From Anniella stebbinsi (Eukaryota > Chordata > Lepidosauria > Squamata > Anniellidae): DNA of 64,000 nt. Positions 55,846 to 64,000 of the stretch are shown here, piece by piece (position 1 is the first letter of the stretch; each line of letters starts with the position of its first letter). The stretch spans positions 9,580,001 through 9,644,000 of the forward strand of contig JARDYH010000005.1 of assembly GCA_029215795.1 (NCBI GenBank). The letters run 5' to 3'. Position numbers and translations under genes: made by a program. Under the pieces are notes generated by a model. It made no database searches and was not told where the DNA came from. It saw only the letters and a program-made list of their open reading frames with translations.

Positions 55846-58105
55846 GCATTGACCTCCTGTGACTGCCATGTGCAATGTTTGGTGTGACTGTTGTGCTTCC
55901 CCCGTTTCAAGCACAAGCTTGTGGCCACTGGCTGTCCACATGATGAGAGTCTACCTTAGTTTTGCGCATTTGACTATTCTCCAGTAGTAGCCTGACACTG
56001 CACGAAAATAGTTTGGGTTGACTTGACCATTTCCTGTAGCACCTGCCCAGCTTCCAGCACAGCCCTTCCTGATGCCTCCTGCCTGTTGCTTCCTAGACCT
56101 TGTACCATTTCTTGCAGCCCCATGCTGCTCTCCCAACAACTCCCCGTTTCCCTTTGCCATTCACTGCCCTATGTGGTGTCTGTGATTGGCTTGAGCACCA
56201 CAACAGTCTTAGTTGGGAGTGAGAGGCTGGAAGTGGATTGGCTCCCTGATGGGCCATCAAATAGAGAGGGTTAATCATTCCCTGATGTCGAGCCGTGAAA
56301 TGTCTTGGCATAAGATATGATGTAACCGCCGTGTGGAATCGCTGTCACTCAGCATTTTTGAAAATCATCTCACTTTCTTCCAAATGAACCTCTGGAAATG
56401 GTTTTTTTTTTAAAATCAAATTAAAAAGAGAGCTGCACCACTAACAGGAAAGATGTAAGAAACAAGACTGGGAACGTGCATTTATAATTTAATAATTCCT
56501 TTCCAATACATTTTGGTTGCTTTCAGCAGAGGGACTTATTCAGCAATTAGTTATATATAAAACTGCATCACCTTCTAATATATCATACGTATGTACAGGA
56601 GGAGGTGTGGCTGCAATTACAGCCCAAACGCATTGGGAACGGCTTATTAAATTATAATTGCAATTTATTGGCTTTGCTCCTTGCCTCATTCCATGTTTTT
56701 CTTTTTCTTTTTTTTAAACTGCACCTTGATTAAAATTTGGTAGGGCTGTGGGGGTGGGGGAAGCAGATCAATTTGCTTCATGGACTGTATCTGGCCCACA
56801 AGAGACTAGTTGGCAATCCCAGCCGTCATCTTCATGGCGTCAGGGTGGCAGCGCAGTGGCAACGGCAGGCAGCTCCCCCTGCATTGACGCTCGTTCCGTC
56901 CATCTACAGCGGAAGGAGTGCCGTGGCGGGCTTTCCTGCCACTGCTGGCGTGCCAATCCATCCTGCTGATGCCGCAACCATGCCCGCCCAGGGGCGCCTG
57001 GAAGCATGGGCCCCTCTCTTCCAAGGTAAGGTTTTTTTTTTTACTTTTTTAAATGGGGGAGACAAGCTCTGGAGCAAGAGCAACAGGCAGTGAATGTTGT
57101 CATTGCCTCTCTCCAGCTAAAAAAGTTGGGGTAAATGCCCGACTTTTTTTTACAGCGGAGCTTTGGGGCTTTGCCCCTAGATGGCTTTGGAGTGGCGGCA
57201 GAGTCATGTAAATGATCTGCCGCCACTCCGAAGCCACCGCAGGGGAAAGTGCCCATCTAGAGGTACCCCTAGTTTTAAAAGGAACTAGGAGAGCGCTCCT
57301 ATGGTCCCTGGGAGAGCATCCCAGGGATCAAAGGAGTGCTTGGAAAAACCTTTCTGAGGTTAGAGACAGTGTTTTGACTTTGGAATGGGGAATCAGAGAT
57401 CTGATTGCCCTCCCCTGCTCTTTTGCAGCCAGTGCAGAAAGAACCACACCAGCTGCCCTTGTAGGAGGAGGAAAGGGGGATGTCCCAGGGAATGGGGAGG
57501 GGAGGAGACTGGAGAGACCAAGATATGAGATATCCCAAGCCACCTCCAGCCTTCTTCCATCTCCCTCCAAAGTGCCCTCTCTATCCAGGCTGAAAAGCCC
57601 ATCAAGAGAAAGTCACCCAAGATTTAGGATGGGAAGGTGAAGATGTCTTCCATTGCTTCTTCTGCCCTGCTGGCTTCTGCCTGGCAAGGCATAGGAATCT
57701 CGTTTGGAGGCTTCCAAGCTGTGAGGGCACAATCAATAGGACTATGTCCTATATTAATTAGGGCTGCTGCAGTCTTTAATCAGTCTTATTATTATCATAG
57801 ATTCATCAACTTAAGCTTCAGATGATCAATTGCCGGAAGCCTATTGTTCAGGAACTGTTGTACAGGTAAGAAGAGGATACCTGTGGGCAGGACAGGGCTT
57901 GTGTATGATTGGTTGGTTTGGTTCTACCTGGGGGGATGTGGAGTGAGTGATGTCATAGGAGTTTTTTTCTGTTTTGATAGTTTAGTTTTGAGGTAGATAG
58001 TGTTTGAAGTTTGGCAAAGCATCATCTTAGTTGGGACAGAAGATTTAAAAATTTTTGAGGCAGGCTTAGGCTATTTATTAATCATCTGTGTAAATGATAG
58101 CAACA
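55846..58105. other. Unassigned intergenic stretch
   Basis: No gene, RNA gene or clear element recognised. It is GC-rich in parts (56840-57010 and 57180-57250). An open frame at 57212-57640 has no family resemblance. Confidence 0.5.
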
Positions 58106-58113
58106 TCTGTAGT

Positions 58114-58433
58114 TAGGGTGACCAGATAAAATCCAGGTCAGGGCTCATGTAACTTTCACAGTTGTAGAGAAAAGGGAATTTCAGCCAGTGTCATTTGTAT
58201 GCAATTAGTTTCTGGTGAAATTCCCTCTTCATCACAACAGTTAAAGTTGCAGGGGCCCTGCCTTCTTTTGTATATGGTCACTCTAGTATAGTGCCTGCAC
58301 CTTTAACTGTTGTGATGAAGAGGGAATTTCATCAGGAACTAATTGCATACAAATGACACCGGCTGAACTTCCCTTTTCTCTACAACTGTTAAAATTACAT
58401 GAGCCCTGACCTGGATTTTATCTGGTCACCCTA
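58114..58433. mobile_element. Fold-back hAT-like MITE, copy g
   Basis: TAGGGTGACCAGATAAAATC at the left, GATTTTATCTGGTCACCCTA at the right. Flanks TCTGTAGT (58106-58113) and TCTATAGT (58434-58441) differ at one base, fitting an 8-bp target duplication. Confidence 0.9.
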
Positions 58434-58441
58434 TCTATAGT

Positions 58442-59602
58442 ACTGAAACAACATCCTGTAAATAATAAACTTTTATTTTGTGTTATTGAATTAGATTCGT
58501 GTGCTAGCTTGGTCTTCGTTTATACTACTGCATAAATTAGCACTAAATAGCCAGCATCTATTTCTCCAAACAAGAAAATCTAGTAGCAGTGATTAATTTG
58601 ACACACTTGGGGCATCATCAGATGAGCATTTTATTTCACGCTAGTTATTGGGCACTCATGGATTTTTGTGGGTCCTATTTACAACGTCAGCTGCATCCCA
58701 CATGCCTCCCACTACTTCTAGCCTTCTTTGTGAGACAAAAAAAGACCCCGGTAAATCTGTATTATTTTTGAGATAGAACTTGCCGCTATCTCCTGCTGTG
58801 TGCAGGAGAAGCAGCGCAATCAAAACAGTCCACTGAATGAGCCATGTGGTCGGCGCTCGCTTCCTCTTTCTTCCCCGTGTGAAGAAAGAGGAAGCTGTTC
58901 CATTGGGCTCATGGCTTGGGGGACTGCCAGTTCCAAATTTACCACTACATCCCATTTTAATGTATGCAAAAGTTTAAAAACAACATGAAACGTTATAGAA
59001 CTGTGGAGCCAGAGACATTGCTAGCACTTGGGTCTCCATTGGGTTCTAGCCTTTACCAGTAAGCTTTAAATTTTATAGGCAACTTTGCCACACATCTGGC
59101 TTTGGGCTTATGCATTTTCAGCAAGGGTCTCTGGAGTCGCTGATGGAACGTCTATGTGCCAAACCACTTGTACCTTCTTATTGTAGATAACATCTGAGGT
59201 GTGTCTTGTCACTGACTTGTTAGACGCAACACCTGGTTCTATTGGTAGCAACGACCAATCTTTTCTCAAATGTCTCTGATTTCTCCTGTATACATTTATC
59301 CTGGGGGATCTGCACCCTGCAAGAATGCAGTTAATCTCCTTTTGCCGTAACGGTCACTGGTATGCAACTTGTACTCATTTGCACCGCCTGCAATTCTTTC
59401 CCTCTCATAGGGGTAACAAAAACACAGCCCTCTTATCATAGCGCTCCCTTTGCTGATGGTGAAGCTTTTTTAGCTTCCAAGAAACTTTGGCCGTCAGTCT
59501 GAGGACTAGTGCCTCAGTTGCAGCAGGCAGAATGCCACATAAAAATCTCCCCACCGAGAGCTGCAAGTAACATACTCAAGGCCTAAATCATTGTCATGTT
59601 TG
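58442..59602. other. Unassigned intergenic stretch
   Basis: No feature recognised except a short inverted pair (CCTCTTTCTTCCCCGTG with GTGAAGAAAGAGG, about 58861-58892). Confidence 0.45.
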
Positions 59603-59953
59603 ACCTACAAGAGCGATTGAAAGCTCTTTCAAGGTGCATTAAAAAATTTACCTCTACAAGAACAGACGCAAATCGGGGGTTGAGGCGCTTTTTCCTATGC
59701 AATTATGTGCATTATCAAATGCGTGTTAAATAGCGAGTTTTAATTTACTGTGGCAGTTAAAGCGCCTTATGGCCATGTGAACAAGTGATTCTCCACATTA
59801 AACACCTTTAAAGCGTGTTTCATACAACCGGTAAGGTCACCAGTTATGCGCTTAACCGCCTCCCGCATACAGTGATTTACTGTAAAAGCGATTGCGAGAA
59901 AATGCGCATAATCGGACAACCAGGTGTCAAACCGAATTCGTGTAGAGGGGACC
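59603..59953 (+). mobile_element. GCGC-rich Harbinger-like MITE, copy 7
   Basis: The left end is damaged (GACCTACAAGAGCG); the right end reads ATTCGTGTAGAGGGGACC. The interior keeps AATGCGCATAATCGGAC and the GCGCTTTTTCC words. Confidence 0.82.
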
Positions 59954-60094
59954 CTAGTGGGGGCTGGTGATTCCAATGTCAGTGGGATAGTGAATTCACT
60001 CCAGGTTTCAGTCAGAACTTTAAAGGAGATAGCCAAGGTGCAAAGCTCAGAGGATCAGTCACAAAGTTCAGTCAGCAAAACAAGGTTTCAAGTC

Positions 60095-60320
60095 AGTGGC
60101 TCAATTCAGACGACATGATAGTCAATGGTGGGTTGACTAACCCTAACCCTAACCCTAGGGGATACTCCCCACACAACATGGTAATAAATAATCAACTGTG
60201 GTGTGGATGAGGATCAGCGCTGAGTTGACTATGGCAGCATTCAGATGACACAATAGTAAAAATAACTGACAATTGTTTCTCCTACACCAGTTGTTTATTG
60301 TGTCATCCAAATTGAGCCAC
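60095..60320. mobile_element. TIR element with AGTGGCTCAATTCAGACGAC ends
   Basis: Left AGTGGCTCAATTCAGACGAC, right TGTCATCCAAATTGAGCCACT, its near inverse. It contains the short CCCTAA run at 60138-60156. Related to 26256-26793 and 29390-29885 by the 'lattcag-acgac' type ends. Confidence 0.72.
60138..60156 (+). repeat. Short interstitial telomere-type repeat (TAACCC)3
   Basis: TAACCCTAACCCTAACCCT, three units, inside a MITE copy. Probably local slippage in a GGTTGACTAACCC sequence rather than a telomere fusion. Confidence 0.8.
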
Positions 60321-60825
60321 TGTAGTTAACAGAAAGATGTTCCCCCCCCCCCCCCAGCAGCTTTCAAGAGCCAACTGAAAGCTTATATAGCCAAAGCTTG
60401 CAGGGCCCTACCCAAGGCTCAGCTCCAGATCATCAGCGCTTCAGCAGGAGTATTACTCATGCGTAAGACCTTTACTCCTGAGTAGGCTTTTACTCATGGG
60501 GAGCCTGGTTGTTTTGGCCCTTGGGGTGTGCAGTTCACCACCAAGTAGTACCCTGTGCCTGTACCTTCTGGCATTGACGCTGTTTCGGGTTGGCCGGTTG
60601 CTCATCCTTCTCCTCTGACATCATGGGTGAGCCACATTCTGCAAGTTCCCTGTGCCTGAGCTCATCAGAGTCCACCACTGTTGAAGAGCCCAGTATGGCT
60701 GCCCTACAAATACTGGAGGGGCCTGGGGTAGCACCACCATCAGGGGGTTCCATGTAGGCTTCAGGTTCTGCCTTCTCGGGCTTTCCATCTGAAGAGTCCT
60801 CCTGGCCTGGGTCTGGGTCAAGCCA

Positions 60826-61015
60826 GTGGAGGCTGGTGGCTCCAATGTCAGTGGGTGGTGGTGAATCCATCCTGGGTTTCAGTCAGAATCAGCTAGGATG
60901 TTAAAAGAACTATCTAAGGTGCTGAATCTATTCTGGGGATAGGATTCAGCACCTTGGACAGCTCCTTTAGAGTTCTGGCTGGTTCTGACTGAAACCCAGA
61001 ATAGACTCACAGCCC
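60826..61015. mobile_element. Fold-back element with 'ggaggctggtggc' end
   Basis: GGAGGCTGGTGGCTCCAATG and GGGTTTCAGTCAGAATCAGC at the left face CTGACTGAAACCCAGAATAG and CTGAAATCTCCACTGCCTCC at the right. A diverged left-end relative lies at about 59955-60030. Confidence 0.7.
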
Positions 61016-62329
61016 CACTGAAATCTCCACTGCCTCCGTGTGTGGGCAGCATATGGGCAGTGTTGCTGGCAGAGGTCCTGATCAGTGGGTTTTAGCGGCA
61101 TTTCCAGGGGTATTTGCCAATTTTATGCTGTTTCAGGATGTTGTCCCCTTCGAGGCTGAGCAAATATTGGAAATGGTGGACATTCTGCCAGTATAGCAGT
61201 AGGATGGCTCCCCCCGCCTGATCCCCATCCAGCATAACTGCATAGGAATGCTCAGGAAGTTATCTTACACTTATTTTTCTCCTCAAAGATACACCAATAT
61301 TATAATATTGGTAATTATAGACATCAGGTACATCTTTATAAATTTAATTCTTTTAAACAAACTAAATGAATAATCCACAAAGAAACCGGCGATTGCTTGT
61401 GAGTTCTAATTAAATAGTAACATCATTAGGTAATATAAATGTTCTTATTTACAATTGACCTGCGTTTAGATTCTGGATTCTGCCCCCACCCCACCCTCGT
61501 CTGGCCACCAGATTAATCTCTAACTTTGTAACGAAATGGACAGTCAGTTTGGTCGTATCTGTTTTCTCCTTTCCAAAAATTCTGAGAGACCTGAATGGTA
61601 CTGTAGATACAGGACGTACCTTCCTCCTAGTTGCCTGATTTTGGGGGGAAATGTATTTCTTCATTTACTGCTTTGTCCCTGGAGGGAGTTTTTATTCACT
61701 GAATGTTACCAACAGGGCCTGTTGGCAACCTAATTAGTAGCGACTGCATTCAGCTAACTTCCTGCTTCATTGTCTTCGAAAGCAGCAGATACGGCTTGGT
61801 GAACATCTGCCTAACGATGCTACATTGATTTCCCCCGCTTTTATCTCCTTCGCTCCCTTTTTGCTCCGAACATCACAACGTGACTGAAGAGTTCATTTAA
61901 GAGTTGAAAGATTGCATCCAGGACTTCTAATTCTGTAGGATACATTCACCAGGCACATCCATTTTATGTATTTACAACAGCTATATACGGCTCCATACCT
62001 AAACAGATTCTGGAGCCATGAACAATGAAAGATACATATACCACCTAACATGATCAAGGATGCAAGTTGGACAGCCTTTTGCTGTTGTAAGAGCCTTGTT
62101 CTCACAGCCTGAGCACTCTGAAGGTTCTTCTGTGCAGGCTGTTTATTAAAATCATTATGGGATGGACTGGAAAGGAAGCAGCACACAGCAGCATTTTGCA
62201 TCTACGCATATGCCTTTGCATGCATGTGTACCAGCAATGAGAGATGTGTTCTGCCTCCACTCAGAGCTTAACATGGACACACAAAGAATACCCCTGGTAT
62301 CTTTTCAAAAGCAAACAATGGTGACTAGT

Positions 62330-62643
62330 GCATGGTTAAACTTTGGAATTCACCACCACAAGATGTAGTGATGGCCACCAATCTCGATGGTTTCAAAGGG
62401 GGTTAGACAAATTTCTGATGGAGAAGGCTATCAAGGGCTACTAGTCCTGATAGCTATTTGCTGTCTCTAGTGGCAGTAAGCCTATGTACATCAGTTGCTG
62501 GGAACATGGGTGGGAGGGTGCTGTTGCATTCGTGTGCTCCTTGTGGGTTCCTGGTTAACAGCTGGTTGACCACTGTGTGAACAAAATGCTGGATTAGATG
62601 GAACCTTGGTCTGATCCTGCACAACTCTTCTTATGTTCTTATG
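62330..62643 (+). mobile_element. CR1-type LINE 3' end, second copy
   Basis: AAACTTTGGAATTCACCACC, TTTCTGATGGAGAAGGCTAT and GGGAACATGGGTGGGAGGGT correspond to 45078-45460. It ends with CTTCTTATGTTCTTATGA, a typical CR1 3' terminal repeat. Confidence 0.8.
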
Positions 62644-62939
62644 ACTGTATTCTACCAGGGCCATAGACCAGAAATTAGGAACAGCCCCTGGTTAATAGGA
62701 ATTATTGGGGTGCACAATGGTAGCTCTCTGTTATTAATTTAGGGCTCAATCCACAAGGCAAAGAGCTGATAGCAAAAACAGGATGGCACCACAACCAGGA
62801 AAATCAGGGGAGGAACCGCCAAATACTGGAAAATGATTTGTTGGTAGGCTCAGTGCATTTCAGAAATCCTTCTTCAGGGGCCTGTTTTCAATAGTGATCC
62901 ACCAATGATCCCTTGCATGGCTGGATCATTGTTGAAAAT

Positions 62940-63505
62940 ATGCTGCTGAGGAAGGATCTCTGAAAGAACTGGGCATGTTTAGCCTGGAGAAGAGAATATT
63001 GAGGGGAGACATGATAGCACTCTTCAAATACTTGAACGGTTGTCACACAGAGGAGGGCCAGGATCTCTTCTCGATCACCCCAGAGTGCAGGACATGGAAT
63101 AATGGGCTCATGTTACAGGAAGCCAGATTCCAGCTGGACATCAGGAAAAACTTCCTGACTGTTAGAGCGATATAACAATGGAACCAATGACCTAGGGATG
63201 TGGTGGGCTCTCCCACATTAGAGGCATTCAAGCGGCATCTGGACAGCCATATGTCAGGGATGCTTTAAGGTGGATTCCTGCATTGAGCAGGGGGCTGGAC
63301 TTGATGGCCTTATAGGCCCCTTCCAACTCTACTATTCTATGATCCTAGGGAGGTCGTGGGCTCTCCCACACTAGAGGCATTCAAGAGGCAGCTAGACAGC
63401 CATCTTGTCAGGTATGCTTTAAGATGGATTCCTGCATTGAGCAGGGGGTTGGACTTGATGGCCTTATGGGCCCTTTCCAACTCTATTATTCTATGATTCT
63501 ATGTG
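62940..63505 (+). mobile_element. CR1 LINE 3' end with tandem partial duplication
   Basis: It reads ELGMFSLEKRILRGDMIALF, then KYLNGCHTEEGQDLFS and LDIRKNFLTVRAI, then a stop. The 3' end has GGACTTGATGGCCTTATAGG and the ATTCTATGATTCTATG repeat. The terminal 150 bp occur twice in tandem (63190-63342 and 63350-63505). Confidence 0.87.
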
Positions 63506-63952
63506 TTGAGTATCCTAATATTTGCACCCCCCCAGCACCTGGAGTTTCTTCCCCTGTTCCCCCCAACTTATATTTACTAGTACTGCAGCATGCCGCACAG
63601 ACCTTGCTCCCCTACTCCCTGAGTCCCCAGAAATCCCAGCCATACCTGAGCACCAGAAACCACTGGGCCCTTCTGTTACGCTCTTTCCCAGAGTGTTGCT
63701 CTGGGAGCCCCCTAGCCAGGCGCGAAAGGGCGAGGGCAACCGATGCCTTGGCTGTGGGCTGTTGTGACTGCTCTAAGCAATCCCCAGACCTGCCAATTGA
63801 GGGTAAAGGGTGCTGCCCAGGGCATGCCACTCCTGATTTAGGAGGTGGTGTTAAACTGCTCCTTTTGGCTTCAGTATCACCCCTGGAAGGAGATGACAGC
63901 AGACCCAGGTAGTTTCTGCAGGCCAGGTATGGCTTGGATTTATTGGGGATCA

Positions 63953-64000
63953 TTCAAGGATGGGCAGCTTGTGGCCTTCCCAATGCTTTGGCCTACAACT
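63953..64000. mobile_element. Hairpin MITE, cut by the window end
   Basis: CAAGGATGGGCAGCTTGTGG then CCTTCC and TTTGGCCTACAACT match the left arm of the hairpin family at 33768-33893. Confidence 0.6.

Noticed and set aside
57212..57640. 142-codon open frame on the + strand
   Set aside because: No motif, no splice context and no neighbour supporting a gene; it may be chance in GC-rich DNA.
60535..60870. 111-codon acidic open frame on the - strand
   Set aside because: Its start lies in a fold-back repeat. The rest is Pro/Glu-rich without a known domain; possibly retroelement debris, but not enough to name.

Overview
The window is nuclear DNA of a vertebrate, most likely a squamate reptile. 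Its genes are split by GT-AG introns. It is full of sauropsid-type repeats: CR1 and L2-like LINE fragments, a young L1 tail, a tRNA-derived SINE, many palindromic DNA-transposon derivatives and TG/ATT/GAG microsatellites. No bacterial, plasmid or CRISPR feature is present. The species call rests on repeat style and gene content, not on a search.

Four protein-coding genes can be read. (1) The 3' half of ARHGAP4 (SRGAP4), a srGAP-family Rho GTPase-activating protein, runs on the + strand from 628 to 17443 in 13 exons; its F-BAR half lies before the window. (2) A caveolin on the - strand (20417-27854, two exons, 155 aa) mixes CAV1-like and CAV3-like residues. (3) A CAV2-like caveolin on the - strand (33114-38644, three exons, 158 aa) follows. 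(4) A vasopressin V2-type receptor, AVPR2, lies on the - strand (43047-44725, two coding exons seen; the short first exon was not found). ARHGAP4 and AVPR2 converge on each other as in the human Xq28 arrangement, but here two caveolin genes sit between them.

The main biological point is this caveolin pair. A CAV2-type gene followed by a CAV1/3-type gene in the same orientation copies the CAV2-CAV1 order of human chromosome 7. The neighbouring V2 receptor parallels CAV3 next to the oxytocin receptor on human chromosome 3. The simplest reading is a third whole-genome-duplication copy of a caveolin plus neurohypophysial-hormone-receptor block, with its caveolins absent from the mammalian ARHGAP4-AVPR2 interval. 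The two caveolins would be expected to act at the plasma membrane, possibly as hetero-oligomers. A second point is that no SH3 exon is visible in ARHGAP4, although the flanking exons still join in frame.

The rest is introns and intergenic DNA. Notable mobile elements are a 5'-truncated L1 with a 15-bp target-site duplication (41256-42172), a DD41D-spaced mariner-type transposase pseudogene (54579-55580), an L2/CR1-type LINE inserted into a fold-back element (49436-50537), seven copies of a GCGC-rich Harbinger-like MITE, seven full or interrupted copies of a 320-bp fold-back MITE with 8-bp target duplications, and a 502-bp hAT-like element with a large internal palindrome (35356-35857). From about 44.8 kb to the right end I see no host gene.
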